In this document: one piece after another, positions 9,746 to 18,948 of the stretch
How the letters are laid out: the number at the start of each line of letters is the position of its first letter
How positions within the stretch are numbered: position 1 is the first letter of the stretch
From: Desulfoarculaceae bacterium
GTDB taxonomy: Bacteria > Desulfobacterota > Desulfobulbia > Desulfobulbales > Desulfocapsaceae
Reading direction: 5' to 3'
DNA length: 64,000 bases
Assembly (NCBI GenBank): GCA_019429465.1
Contig: JAHYIV010000007.1
Location: forward strand, 50,532 to 114,531
Position numbers and translations under genes: made by a program
The notes under the pieces: model-generated
The model's database searches: none
What the model saw: only the letters and a program-made list of their open reading frames with translations
Told to the model about the DNA's origin: nothing

Positions 9746-12700
9746 TTGCTCTCATCATCCTCCACTTCTCCGCTCTCTCTGTCTCTCTTTCTGCTCCTGT
9801 CTCTGCCGTTACTCTTCCTTTTGTTCCCGGCAGCTCCGGCAGCTGCCGGCGTCCCTTCGTACGAACTTGCCATCTCCTTTCAGCCGGAAGAACAGACAAT
9901 GAGCGGCACCGCCCATATCTCGCTGCCAGCCGGCCAGGAGCTCATCCTCTATCTGGATGAAGTATCAGTTACCGGTATCATGATCACCAGGAAGGGGCAG
10001 GAGAAAACATCCATACCCATCCCGAACGAGAACCATCTCCATCTCCTGGCCACCGATGAAGCACGGGATATTTTCATCTCCTATACCAAGCAGATCCCGG
10101 ATGACGCCCCTGACAACATGATCAGTGAGCAGGGTATCGTTCTCACCAGCAGGTGGCACCCCATCCCGGACCGGAACATGCAATTCAAACTTACGGCCAT
10201 GCTTCCCAGGGGATTCAAGGCCATTAGCGAAGCAGATACCCTGACCTATTCTTCATTCAATCCCCAGACGTCCTTTTCCTTTTCACAGCCTGTCCAATCC
10301 ATTCATTTTATCGCCGGCCCCTACATTATAAAAAAACTCAAGATCCGAGAAGATCTCCTGATCTCCACCTGGTTTTTCAAAGAAGACGCCTCCTTGAGCA
10401 ACGACTATCTGGACGCGGCCGCCCGCTATATCAAGAGTTATGAACAGGAGATCGGCACTTTTCCCTACAATCACTATGCCATTGTCGCCAACCGCCTGCC
10501 CAGCGGCTTCGGGATGCCCACCTTTACCCTGCTGGGACAACAGGTGCTCCGTCTGCCGTTCATCAAGGATATCTCACTGGGCCACGAGATTCTGCACTCC
10601 TGGTTTGGCAACAGCATCAATGTGCGTCCCGATTCAGGGAACTGGAGTGAGGGATTGACCAGCTATCTTGCCGACTACGCCTATGCCGAGGACCAAGGGC
10701 AGGGGGCTGCCCACCGTCAAGAATCGATCATCAACTATCTGAGCTATGTCTCCCCGCAGACCGTTATCCCCCTGGGCGACTTCCGATCCGCAAGCCACAA
10801 TCAGCCCATGGCCAAGGCTATACGGGCCGTGGGCTATAACAGGGGGGCCATGCTCTTTCATGAGTTGAGAGGGGTCGTGGGCCCGGAACCATTTCTGGAG
10901 GGAGTGCGGCAACTCTACCAGAAATACCGGGGACAGGAGATCTCATGGGAGGAGATCAAGACCAGTTTTGAACAGGCTGCAAACCAGGACCTGCAGGAAT
11001 TTTTCCAGGAACGACTGACCCTTCTGGACATCCCTGATCTTTCCATTGCTAATATCCAGACCGATAACCGCCAGGCCCGGAGTTTACTCACCTTTACCGT
11101 AGAGCAGCGCAGCGAGACGCCATTTACCCTGGCCCTGCCCATAGTGGTCAAGACCACGCAGGGTGAACAGCGTTTTTTATATACCCTCTCCCAGCCACAG
11201 ACAACCATTACCCTGGCGGTGGACGGTCCGCCGACGGAACTTGTCATCGATCCCGATCACGATCTGCTGCGGGTGTTGACCCCCAAGGAAATGCCGCCGG
11301 TCTGGTCCCGTTTTCTCGGGGCCCCTGACAAGACCATCGTTGTTGAATCTGAGAGCGCCGCCGAGATCTTCGCCCCCCTGTTGCAGACCCTTGTTGACGA
11401 CTCCTGGAAGATCATGGCTGGCGATCAGGTCCGCAACCAGGATCTGGCCACGGGAACCTTCCTCTTTCTGGGCATCAACGGACCTGCCAGCCGCTCACTC
11501 TTTGCCACTCCGGATCATTCACCACAGGGATTCACCCTGGATGTCCGTGCCAACCCCTTGAACCCAAGCCAGGTTGCCGTCCTCATGAGCAGCAGCAGCG
11601 CTGCCGAAACAGCGGCTGCCCTGCCGAAACTCCCCCACTACGGAAAATATTCCCGGCTCCATTTTCAACAAGGGCAAATCAAGGAAAAGACCATCAGTGC
11701 CAGTGACTCCGGCATCCATTTTATTCTGGAACAGTTACCTGCGGGCGGGTCGGTTTCTGAACTGGACTCCTTTGACGCCATCATCGACCAATTAAACCAG
11801 TACCGGGTCATCTATGTAGGAGAAAACCACACCTCAATGGCAGATCACCTGCTCCAGTTCAGGATCATCGAGGCCCTGCACCGGAAGAATCCGGATCTGG
11901 CCATCGGCATGGAGATGTTTCCCGGCACAAGTCAGGTAGCCCTTGATGCCTACATCAATGATGAGACGATCAGCGAGCAGGATTTCCTCCGCGACTCCCG
12001 CTATTTTGAGGTATGGCGTTATGACTGGCGCTTTTTCCGTGCTATTTTCAACTATGCCCGCAGACACAAGATTCCGGTGATCGGCCTCAATCTGGAAAGA
12101 GAGATTGTCAGCAAGGTCTTTGCCGACGGCCATACTGACAACTTGAGTGCGGAACAAAAAACGACACTGCCCGAGAGTCGCAACCTCGATCTCCCGGGAT
12201 ATACCGAGAGGCTGGGTGAGATTCATGGATTTCATAGCCAGAACGAACAGGCAAAAAAGGGGCTGTTGACCGGTTTCATCCAGTCTCAGGCCATATGGGA
12301 CGACACTATGGCCGCAACAGCAGCCCGGTTTTTAACAGCTCACACCACCACCCGGATGGTGATCCTGGCAGGCTCCCAACACACCCGCAAAGATTCGGGG
12401 ATTCCACCACGGATGGCAAGCAGACTGAAGGTAAGCCAGGCCTCGGTGCTTAATCTCAGCGCTGAGGATACACCGGCAGACATTGCCCAGACGACGGATT
12501 TCTTTTTTCTGGCCCCCCCTGTCTCCCTGGAACCTGGCGGTAAGATGGGACTGGTGCTTGACGTGCAGGAAGGCGAGAAGAGAGGAATGAAGATCAGCGA
12601 TATCAGCCCGCTAGGCAAGGCCGGTCAAGCAGGAGTGCAAAAGGATGATATCCTGATTGCCATAAATAACTCTGCCATCAGTTCAATGGCGGATATCCAC

Positions 12701-12835
12701 CTTATTCTCCTGGATAAAAAGGCGGGGGACCATGTCACATTGCGCCTCCTGCGCCCAAACAAACGACAGCAACAAGAAGAAAAAGAGGTGGACCTGGAAC
12801 TCTTCAACCCGGAGATGACCAGACCGGCCCACTGA
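9746..12835 (+). CDS. M1 aminopeptidase-like / ChaN-like / PDZ multidomain secreted protein
   Basis: About 1029 residues from TTG 9746, which has CAGGAG six bases upstream and opens a hydrophobic signal peptide (SLFLLLSLPLLFLLFPAAPAAAG); the track's ATG at 9686 lacks an RBS. An M1-like domain carries the gluzincin motif HEILH near residue 278 and the third zinc ligand in NWSEGLTSYL. Residues about 680-900 match the ChaN/DUF399 haem-binding fold (VIYVGENHTSMADHLLQFR, AIGMEMF). The last 95 residues form a PDZ domain (ISPLGKAGQAGVQKDDILIAINN). The probable role is periplasmic or surface peptide processing with haem or substrate binding; the true substrate is unknown. The gene stands alone. Confidence 0.82.
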   Translation: MLSSSSTSPLSLSLFLLLSLPLLFLLFPAAPAAAGVPSYELAISFQPEEQTMSGTAHISLPAGQELILYLDEVSVTGIMITRKGQEKTSIPIPNENHLHLLATDEARDIFISYTKQIPDDAPDNMISEQGIVLTSRWHPIPDRNMQFKLTAMLPRGFKAISEADTLTYSSFNPQTSFSFSQPVQSIHFIAGPYIIKKLKIREDLLISTWFFKEDASLSNDYLDAAARYIKSYEQEIGTFPYNHYAIVANRLPSGFGMPTFTLLGQQVLRLPFIKDISLGHEILHSWFGNSINVRPDSGNWSEGLTSYLADYAYAEDQGQGAAHRQESIINYLSYVSPQTVIPLGDFRSASHNQPMAKAIRAVGYNRGAMLFHELRGVVGPEPFLEGVRQLYQKYRGQEISWEEIKTSFEQAANQDLQEFFQERLTLLDIPDLSIANIQTDNRQARSLLTFTVEQRSETPFTLALPIVVKTTQGEQRFLYTLSQPQTTITLAVDGPPTELVIDPDHDLLRVLTPKEMPPVWSRFLGAPDKTIVVESESAAEIFAPLLQTLVDDSWKIMAGDQVRNQDLATGTFLFLGINGPASRSLFATPDHSPQGFTLDVRANPLNPSQVAVLMSSSSAAETAAALPKLPHYGKYSRLHFQQGQIKEKTISASDSGIHFILEQLPAGGSVSELDSFDAIIDQLNQYRVIYVGENHTSMADHLLQFRIIEALHRKNPDLAIGMEMFPGTSQVALDAYINDETISEQDFLRDSRYFEVWRYDWRFFRAIFNYARRHKIPVIGLNLEREIVSKVFADGHTDNLSAEQKTTLPESRNLDLPGYTERLGEIHGFHSQNEQAKKGLLTGFIQSQAIWDDTMAATAARFLTAHTTTRMVILAGSQHTRKDSGIPPRMASRLKVSQASVLNLSAEDTPADIAQTTDFFFLAPPVSLEPGGKMGLVLDVQEGEKRGMKISDISPLGKAGQAGVQKDDILIAINNSAISSMADIHLILLDKKAGDHVTLRLLRPNKRQQQEEKEVDLELFNPEMTRPAH

Positions 12836-12922
12836 TCACCTCTTCCGAGCCCGCAGCACTTCTTGAATTTCTTGCCGCTGCCACCCATGGCAGGGATCGT
12901 TGCGGCCAGGCTTTGGCACCCT

Positions 12923-13339
12923 TCATTCGCCAGGAAAGGGATCATCCCTGATGTCGCCATCAATATAGAACCATTGACCCTCCTCTTGCACAAAACGACT
13001 GACTTCATGCAGTCGCCAGACATTCTCCCGGGAAAACGAGGTCGCGATGAATTCAACCACGCCCCGACAATCACTCTCCATCCCCTTTTCAATACGGACA
13101 ATATGAAGGCCACGCCATTCAGGGATGGCGGCAGGATCAATTGTATCGGGCCTGGTTGAGGAATGCCATGACCTGAGCAGGTAGGCAATATCCCGGACCA
13201 CATAGGCGGTATAACGTGACCGCATCAATGCTTCAGCCGTAGAGGCCGGATGAGCACCGGAAAGCAATTGCTCGCAGCACTCAGCGTATGGTCTTCCCGA
13301 GTGGCAAGGGCAGTTATTGGTATCGGTCATATCGGTCAT
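12923..13339 (-). pseudogene. YchJ-like SEC-C protein with a degenerate C-terminal SEC-C motif
   Basis: Start at MTDMTDTNNCPCHSGRPYAECC, a SEC-C zinc motif, followed by the YchJ/UPF0225 core (ALMRSRYTAYVVRDIAYLLRSWH, GQWFYIDGD). YchJ proteins normally end in a second SEC-C motif (NDPCPCGSGKKFKKCC). Here a TGA interrupts before it, the frame then reads RVPKPGRNDPC, and a net one-base change shifts the rest so that GGSGKKFKKCCG appears only in another frame. The 138-residue product would lose the C-terminal zinc site. This is a recent decay or a sequencing error. Confidence 0.75.
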
Positions 13340-13404
13340 AGCAAAGAGTTGGTACAACAAAGGAAGAAAGAGCAGAAGTATCTCTGCACCATCAGAGGTC
13401 ATCT

Positions 13405-13665
13405 TTATCCGTGTTTTATCTTCAGAAACAGGACAGCCAGGCAGAGCGCGAGACTGATTCCATTTGCCAGAATCAATGGAATATCTTTGAGCATCAAGCC
13501 ATAAACCAGCCACAGAAAGAGCCCTGTCGTTAGAATGGCATACATCAGCAGAGAAACATCGTTGGTCCTTTTTGATCTCAATATTTTGACCACCTGAGGT
13601 AAGAATGAAGCGGTCGTACATATGGCGGCGATTAAGCCAATAAGGGTCGTCCAGTCAAATTTCAT
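13405..13665 (-). CDS. SemiSWEET / MtN3-like small membrane transporter
   Basis: 86 residues with three membrane segments. The start is MKFDWTTLIGLIAAICTTASFLPQVVKILRSKRTNDVS, the SemiSWEET signature with its conserved PQ pair. SemiSWEETs dimerise to move sugars. Its ATG overlaps the stop of the preceding Mrp-type gene by ATGA, so it is translated as the last member of the antiporter operon, which is unexpected. Its substrate is not predictable. Confidence 0.85.
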   Translation of the reverse strand: MKFDWTTLIGLIAAICTTASFLPQVVKILRSKRTNDVSLLMYAILTTGLFLWLVYGLMLKDIPLILANGISLALCLAVLFLKIKHG

Positions 13666-15173
13666 GGTACCACCAGCCGGTATTCATTCCGGGCGATGAA
13701 CTGCGCCCAGGCCAGGGGGCTGAATTCACTCGTCGCCAAGATGCCGACCGCAAGCGTTGCTGCCGCCGTTACCAGCGGCGGCAGCAACAGGAGCCAGGCG
13801 GTCTCGCGCCAGCCGTGTCTTGCCAGTTGCTCAGCGGGCCAGGGCGGCGCGGTCTGGCGAAAACCCGCCCGCCACAGAATCGGCAGGAAATAGGCGGCAT
13901 TGAGCAGACTGGAGGTCCAGAGCACCCAGATGGCCCAGTTCATGTCGGCAGCCCGGGCACCCTCGATCAACCAGCCCTTGCTGATGGCGCCGGCGGTCAG
14001 CGGGACGCCCATCATCCCCAAGGCGGCAACCCCAAAGGCCAGGGTGGTCAGCGGCATGCGACGCCCCACACCGTTCATTTCACTCACCTTGTGGATACCC
14101 AGGGTTTCGGCATAGTTGCCGGCACAAAAAAAGAGGGTGATCTTCATGATCCCCTGATGCACAAGATGGACAAGCCCGCCGACAGTACCGACAGGCCCGA
14201 ACAGGGCGACACCAAGGACAATATACGACACCTGACTGACGGTAGAATAAGCCAGCCGCTTCTTCAGATCATCCTGAAACAATGCCCTGAGACTGCCCCA
14301 GATAATGGTGACGGCGGCGGCCATTGCCAGCGGCGTCAGCAGATGAAGAGTGTGAGCGAACTCGATGCCATAGATCTCATAGACGATACGGATGACGCCG
14401 AAGGCTCCGGCCTTGACTACGGCGACCGCATGCAGGAGGGCGGAAACCGGCGCCGGGGCAACCATGGCTTGTGGCAGCCAGCCATGCAGGGGCACGATGG
14501 CGGCCTTGACACCGACACCTACGATCAGCAGCAGAAAGATAATCTTCAGTTGCCCGTCATATGTGGGATCCAGATCCGTGACGATACCAGCATGAGCAAA
14601 ATCGCCATGCCCCAGCAGCTGGTGCAGCCAGATAATGCCGATCAGCAGCAGGGCGCCGCCTGCCAGGGTATAAGCCAGATAGACGGTACCACCATTCATG
14701 GCCTTGTCGTTACCGCGATGCACGACCAGGGGGAAGGTAGAGAGGGTCAGCAGCTCGTAAAAAATAAAAAACGTAAAAAGATTGCCCGCCATGGCGATGC
14801 CCATGGTGGCCGTAACGCAAAGGCTGAAAAAACCGAAAAAGCGGCTGCGCTGAGGAGCGCCCTCCAGATAGCCGATAGCATAGAGGGTCGTGAGCAACCA
14901 GAGGGAGGCCGACAAACCCATGAACAGCAGTCCCAGGGCGTCGACCTTGAAGAGCAGATCAAGTCCCGGCAGCACCGCATATCCAAAGCCATAGTCGACA
15001 CCGCCCTGAACACCGACCAGCAAGACACCGACCAAGACCAGCTTGGCAACTGCACCTGACAGGTTAAGGACCGTGCGCCTGCCGATCCAGGCCTCCGGCA
15101 GGAGGAAGATGATCAGACCGGGCAACAGTGATGAGGCCAGGACTGCCAGCGGCATGGCTTCGTTGAGGGTCAC
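13662..15173 (-). CDS. Mrp-type antiporter, second D/ND5-like membrane subunit
   Basis: 503 residues from a GTG overlapping the upstream stop (GTGA). The protein is wholly membranous, about 14 segments, with the proton-pumping quinone-oxidoreductase/antiporter core: Glu in FFIFYELLTLS, Lys/His in IVPLHGWLPQAMVAPAPVSALLHAVAVVKAGAFG. Such subunits translocate H+ or Na+ within Mrp or hydrogenase-like membrane arms. The operon has two D-like subunits and no full-length MrpA; one of them probably stands in for the MrpA N-terminus. The ORF track's upstream extension to 15263 overlaps the neighbour and is not used. Confidence 0.88.
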   Translation of the reverse strand: MTLNEAMPLAVLASSLLPGLIIFLLPEAWIGRRTVLNLSGAVAKLVLVGVLLVGVQGGVDYGFGYAVLPGLDLLFKVDALGLLFMGLSASLWLLTTLYAIGYLEGAPQRSRFFGFFSLCVTATMGIAMAGNLFTFFIFYELLTLSTFPLVVHRGNDKAMNGGTVYLAYTLAGGALLLIGIIWLHQLLGHGDFAHAGIVTDLDPTYDGQLKIIFLLLIVGVGVKAAIVPLHGWLPQAMVAPAPVSALLHAVAVVKAGAFGVIRIVYEIYGIEFAHTLHLLTPLAMAAAVTIIWGSLRALFQDDLKKRLAYSTVSQVSYIVLGVALFGPVGTVGGLVHLVHQGIMKITLFFCAGNYAETLGIHKVSEMNGVGRRMPLTTLAFGVAALGMMGVPLTAGAISKGWLIEGARAADMNWAIWVLWTSSLLNAAYFLPILWRAGFRQTAPPWPAEQLARHGWRETAWLLLLPPLVTAAATLAVGILATSEFSPLAWAQFIARNEYRLVVP

Positions 15174-16624
15174 ACCGCACCTCCGAGGGAAACGAGCTCC
15201 ATCAACTCGACTCCGCGCAGGCCAAGGAGCACACTGGCCGCAGCCAGCAGCAAGGCCATCCACTCCAGCGTGCGCGGCAGCGGGTGAAAGACTGACGTAT
15301 CCGCTGATGTCGCCGGCACCAGAAGGAAGCCCTGGCGCAGCACCCGAAACACATAACCTGCCGCCAGCAGCCCCCCGACAAGCACCACCACCGCGATGAT
15401 CCAGGCACCCTGCGCCATGGCCGCCTCAATCAGTTGCCACTTGGCCAGAAAACCTGCCGATGGCGGCAGCCCGGTCAGGGTGACACCGGCAAGACCAAAG
15501 GCAAACATGGTCAAGGGCAGCTGCTGCGCCGCGCCGGCAAGGCTGTCGACCCTGTCCTGACCGGTCGCCTTGATGAGCACACCTGCCGTCATGAACATCG
15601 CGGCCTTGGCCAGCCCGTGGGCAAAGGCCTGCATGATACCGGCGCGCAGGGCCGCCTCGCCGGTCAAGAGGGGGAAGATCAGGAACAGATACCCGAGCTG
15701 GGCCACAGTCGAGTAGGCAATCAGCATCTTGATCCTCTGGGCCCGGATCGCCTGGCAGGAACCCCAGAGGATAGCCAGGGCTCCCAGGGTAGCAGGTAGC
15801 CATCCAAGCAGTCCGGCACCCGCCGTAAGACCGGCAAATGGGCCAAGCCACAAACGCAGGAGCAGATAGAATGAGGCCTTGACCACGAGCGCGGAGAGCA
15901 GTGCCGAAACCGGAGCCGAGGCCCCACCGTGAGCCGGCGGCAGCCAGAAATGAAAGGGGAATAACGCCGTCTTGAGCATCAGACCAGCCAGCATCAAGCC
16001 ACCGGCCAGCCAGATCACGACCGGCGCCTCTGCCGTGATCAAGGGGGCCAGGGTCTTCATGGACACTGTGCCATAGGCCGCGTAGATCAGGGCCACGGCC
16101 AGCAGATACGCTCCGGAGCCGAGCAGCATGGCGAACAGGTAACGCAGGGCGGCAGCGATCTGCCGGGCTCCACCACCGGCGGCAACCAGACCCACGGCAG
16201 CAAGCCCCACCAGTTCGAGGGTGACGTAGAGGTTAAAGAGATCAGCGGAAAGATAGAGCCCGTTGAGGCCGGCAAGCAGAAAACCGCACAGCGGCCAGAA
16301 ATATTTCCCCTCCGGCGCTGTTGCGGAAAAGTAGGAGCGGGCGTAGATCGCCAGCGGCAAGGCAATGACCTGGGTCAGCAGCAGCATCGCCACGGACAGG
16401 CCGTCGGCTGCAAGATCGATTCCCAGCGGCGCACCCCAGCCGCCGACTGCCCGGACCAGAATCCCGGACTCAGTAACGTCAACAACCAGAAGCAGCACCA
16501 GCATCAGCTGCACACCAAGGGCTGCAATCGCCAGCCAGGCGCCACGACCGGGCCCGCTAGGAAAAGCGAGACTGGCCCAGGTGAGGGGCAGGAGAATCAG
16601 CCAGACCAGGGGATCAGTCATCAT
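15170..16624 (-). CDS. mrpD: Mrp-type antiporter subunit D (MnhD/MrpD-like)
   Basis: 484 residues, about 14 membrane segments. The key Glu lies in NLYVTLELVGLAAVGL and the Lys in FPFHFWLPPAHGGASAPVSALLSALVVKASFY, as in MrpD. It starts with ATG-ATG at 16624, inside the end of the mrpC-like gene, and stops in GTGTGA overlapping the next subunit's GTG start. It is expected to form the ion-translocating core with the second D-like subunit. Confidence 0.9.
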   Translation of the reverse strand: MMTDPLVWLILLPLTWASLAFPSGPGRGAWLAIAALGVQLMLVLLLVVDVTESGILVRAVGGWGAPLGIDLAADGLSVAMLLLTQVIALPLAIYARSYFSATAPEGKYFWPLCGFLLAGLNGLYLSADLFNLYVTLELVGLAAVGLVAAGGGARQIAAALRYLFAMLLGSGAYLLAVALIYAAYGTVSMKTLAPLITAEAPVVIWLAGGLMLAGLMLKTALFPFHFWLPPAHGGASAPVSALLSALVVKASFYLLLRLWLGPFAGLTAGAGLLGWLPATLGALAILWGSCQAIRAQRIKMLIAYSTVAQLGYLFLIFPLLTGEAALRAGIMQAFAHGLAKAAMFMTAGVLIKATGQDRVDSLAGAAQQLPLTMFAFGLAGVTLTGLPPSAGFLAKWQLIEAAMAQGAWIIAVVVLVGGLLAAGYVFRVLRQGFLLVPATSADTSVFHPLPRTLEWMALLLAAASVLLGLRGVELMELVSLGGAV

Positions 16625-16916
16625 CCGCCTCGGGGGGTTCCAGTTTGCCCGTCAACGCGTGCAGACGGCGTACCAGGGCCAGGGCCAGGGCAGTGGCGGC
16701 AACCGCGACAACAATGCCGGTCAGCACCATCGCCTGGGGCACGGGGTCGGCCACGCCATGGCGCTGGGCCAGCCCGACCAGGACTAGAAAGGCGCCGCTG
16801 CCCATCAGGTTAAAAGCGAGAATCCGGCGCAGCAGATGCCTGATCAGCAGCACCCCTGACACCCCCATGACGAACAAAAGAGCGCCGACACAGGCAAAAA
16901 GCAGGCCACTAGTCAT
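16614..16916 (-). CDS. mrpC: Mrp-type antiporter subunit C (MnhC/NuoK-like)
   Basis: 100 residues with three membrane segments, as in MnhC/NuoK. VLLIRHLLRRILAFNLMGSGAFLVLVGL and the DPVPQAMVLTGIVVAVAATALALAL block are the diagnostic family segments. It overlaps the B-like gene by ATGA at its start and the D gene at its end. Confidence 0.9.
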   Translation of the reverse strand: MTSGLLFACVGALLFVMGVSGVLLIRHLLRRILAFNLMGSGAFLVLVGLAQRHGVADPVPQAMVLTGIVVAVAATALALALVRRLHALTGKLEPPEADDD

Positions 16917-17581
16917 CCCACATCCCCTTTGTCATGGGACAAAAAGAGAAAGAGCCCGGCCAGAATCAGCCCCAGGGAAAGCGTGAGCCCGGATTCGATC
17001 AGGAAAATCAGCACGCCCGCATGGTCTGGCGGATAGCGCAGCAGATCGCCCTCAACCAGCAGGAGTATCGCCCCGACACCAACAAAGAGCAGAAAGCCTC
17101 CGGCCAGGCCCCAGCGCAGGCTCACTCCCGGCTGCCTCCAGCCGGGCAGCAAGCCGGTCAAATGGAGCAGTACGGCCGCGGCGGCCAGCACGGCCCCCGC
17201 CTGAAAGGCGCCGCCAGGCGCTGATGTGCCGGCCGAGAGCAGGTAGACCGCCACCACAACCATCACTGGTGCCGCAATCCGTCCCAGCATGGGCAACAGC
17301 AGATCAGACGAAGTGGCCGAGGTGCTCGACGTGGTGGGCACTGACTCGCTGACCGCGAGGATAGCCACAAGGGCGAGCAGCAGTACACCAATCTCAAGCA
17401 GGGTATCGTAGGCCCGGTAATTTAGCAAGACAGCCGTGACCGGATGAGCAACACCGCTGCTCGCCAGATTTGCTGCCACCAGGGGGCGCAGGTCAAGGGC
17501 CGGCGGCGCCAGATCAACCATGGCCAGGATCAGGACAACGGCAAAGAGTAAGGCGGCAGGAATGACCACAGGGCGCTTCAT
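16913..17581 (-). CDS. mrpB: Mrp-type antiporter subunit B (MnhB domain)
   Basis: 222 residues. The N-terminal half (LLNYRAYDTLLEIGVLLLALVAILAV) resembles the MbhE/MrpA C-terminal segment and the C-terminal half carries the MnhB signature SAGTSAPGGAFQAGAVLAAAAVLL. It therefore combines the MbhE-like and MrpB segments. It is ATGA-coupled to the genes on both sides. Confidence 0.87.
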   Translation of the reverse strand: MKRPVVIPAALLFAVVLILAMVDLAPPALDLRPLVAANLASSGVAHPVTAVLLNYRAYDTLLEIGVLLLALVAILAVSESVPTTSSTSATSSDLLLPMLGRIAAPVMVVVAVYLLSAGTSAPGGAFQAGAVLAAAAVLLHLTGLLPGWRQPGVSLRWGLAGGFLLFVGVGAILLLVEGDLLRYPPDHAGVLIFLIESGLTLSLGLILAGLFLFLSHDKGDVG

Positions 17582-17844
17582 TTTTTGGCCTCCGCCTCTG
17601 CCCTCTTAGCCTGCAGCGCACCAAAGGCATCGAGCAGAAGGGCGCCGGTCAAGCCGGCGCCGATGGCCGCCTCGGCCAGAGCAATGTCGGGGGCCGCCAG
17701 CCGGGCCCAGGTCAGGGTCATCAACAGACCAAAGGCAATGAACAGCACCAGGGCACGGTCAAGTCTAGGGGTGCTCAAGGCCCGCCAGCCACTCCAGAGA
17801 AGACTGGCGGCGAGAAGCAGATCAAAGCCAAGTCCCAGGCTCAT
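17578..17844 (-). CDS. DUF4040 / MbhD-like subunit (MrpA C-terminal segment)
   Basis: 88 residues with three membrane segments. ALTGALLLDAFGAL and the preceding APDIALAEAAIGAGL are the DUF4040 (MbhD) signature, which in classical Mrp systems forms part of the MrpA C-terminus. The stand-alone form is typical of hydrogenase-related and split-MrpA operons. The start ATG overlaps the G subunit's stop (ATGA). Confidence 0.87.
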   Translation of the reverse strand: MSLGLGFDLLLAASLLWSGWRALSTPRLDRALVLFIAFGLLMTLTWARLAAPDIALAEAAIGAGLTGALLLDAFGALQAKRAEAEAKK

Positions 17845-18143
17845 CTCTCCTCCCGGCGCCAGGGCTTGATGCCAAGGGTATCGGCACGACGGGCAATGGC
17901 ATAGCTGACAGTGGCGCTGGCGGCCAGGACCAGGGGCCAGATCAGGACAAGTTTCAAGGCCGCTGCCAGGCTTTCTGCCTGGATCGCCAGACCCAACAGG
18001 ATGAAGCCGAGGCCCAGGTTGTCGGCCTTGGCCAGGGCATGCAAGCGGCAATAGACATCGGGAAAACGCAGCAGGCCGAGGGTACCGGCAAAATAAAAGA
18101 AAGCGCCGACAGAGAGCAAGAGTGTGCTTACAAGCTCAATCAT
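17841..18143 (-). CDS. mrpG: Mrp-type antiporter subunit G (MnhG)
   Basis: About 100 residues from ATG 18143, with three membrane segments and the MnhG motif FAGTLGLLRFPDVYCRLHALAKADNLG. It overlaps the F subunit by eight bases and the DUF4040 gene by ATGA. The track ORF begins upstream at 18188 inside the F gene; that extension is not supported. Confidence 0.9.
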   Translation of the reverse strand: MIELVSTLLLSVGAFFYFAGTLGLLRFPDVYCRLHALAKADNLGLGFILLGLAIQAESLAAALKLVLIWPLVLAASATVSYAIARRADTLGIKPWRREER

Positions 18144-18408
18144 CAGACTTTTCTCCAGCATGCCAGGCCCGGCGGGCAAAGGTAACACCGGTCACCGCCG
18201 CCAGCAAGGCCAGCACCAGGGCGACATCAACAAGTGCAGAACCGCCACCGGCAGAAGCGAGCAGCACCAGGATGCCGACGCCGGTAGTGCCAAAGAGCAG
18301 CGCCAAGAGCATGCGGTCGGCAGCAGTGGGACCGCGCACCGCCGCCAGAAGCGCCACCACAAGATTGGTCAGCAGAAAGAGGGCAAGGGGAAATTCGAGG
18401 CCGGTCAT
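18136..18408 (-). CDS. mrpF: Mrp-type antiporter subunit F (MnhF)
   Basis: 90 residues, start ATG at 18408 overlapping the E-subunit stop (ATGA). Contains VRGPTAADRMLLALLFGTTGVGILVLLA and LVDVALVLALLAAVTGVTFA, the MnhF family core. Three membrane segments. The longer track ORF starting at 18831 is a read-through in the same frame across mrpE and is not used. Confidence 0.9.
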   Translation of the reverse strand: MTGLEFPLALFLLTNLVVALLAAVRGPTAADRMLLALLFGTTGVGILVLLASAGGGSALVDVALVLALLAAVTGVTFARRAWHAGEKSDD

Positions 18409-18887
18409 ACTCGCTCTCCGAACATGCGGGCGATCAGGACCTCCAGGGCCTTGACCTCGGCCACTATGGGCATGCGCTCGTCGATCACGTGCAGTCGCAG
18501 ACGCTTGCCGTTCAGGCGCACACTGACCGTACCGGGCATCAGGGCGAGGACGTTGGCCACGAAAATGCGCGGCGCGGGGGATGCAAGATTCAGCTGCAAT
18601 TCCAGCGTCCCCGGATGCAGCGCCCGGCGGCCCCGCAAGGCAAGGAGGGCAACCTGCACACCACCACGCACCGAGTTCCAGATAAAATAACCGAGAAAGG
18701 CGCCGAGCCCGCCCACGCTGATCTGCGTTGATCTGGGCGCACAGAGGCGGAGACTCAACCACAGCGCGGCGCCAATAGCAACAAAGCCCGCCACCCAGGC
18801 ATCCCGACGTCCCTCGGTCAAAATCCACCACAGGAATGAAAGCAGGGCGCCACGACGAAGGATGGCGATCATCATGACAGGATTCAT
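18405..18887 (-). CDS. mrpE: Mrp-type antiporter subunit E (MnhE)
   Basis: 160 residues. Two N-terminal membrane segments are followed by the MnhE domain: YFIWNSVRGGVQVALLALRG, VANVLALMPGTVSVRLNGKRLRLHVID. This is the first gene of the coupled minus-strand operon E-F-G-DUF4040-B-C-D-D2-SemiSWEET. The set probably exports Na+ in exchange for H+, supporting pH and sodium homeostasis. No clear promoter was identified in the upstream 60 bp. Confidence 0.9.
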   Translation of the reverse strand: MNPVMMIAILRRGALLSFLWWILTEGRRDAWVAGFVAIGAALWLSLRLCAPRSTQISVGGLGAFLGYFIWNSVRGGVQVALLALRGRRALHPGTLELQLNLASPAPRIFVANVLALMPGTVSVRLNGKRLRLHVIDERMPIVAEVKALEVLIARMFGERV

Positions 18888-18948
18888 CGCTTTCTCAATC
18901 TCCCGGAGGTGGCAGGTGATAAATAGCTCACGTATCAGAAATGACTAA

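Noticed and set aside
12923-12970. The TGA of the YchJ-like gene as selenocysteine
   Set aside because: No SECIS-like hairpin in the right position and the reading frame breaks again a few codons later.
13815-15059. 414-residue plus-strand ORF
   Set aside because: Antisense shadow of the Mrp-type membrane subunits; Gln/Asp-rich reading of hydrophobic codons.
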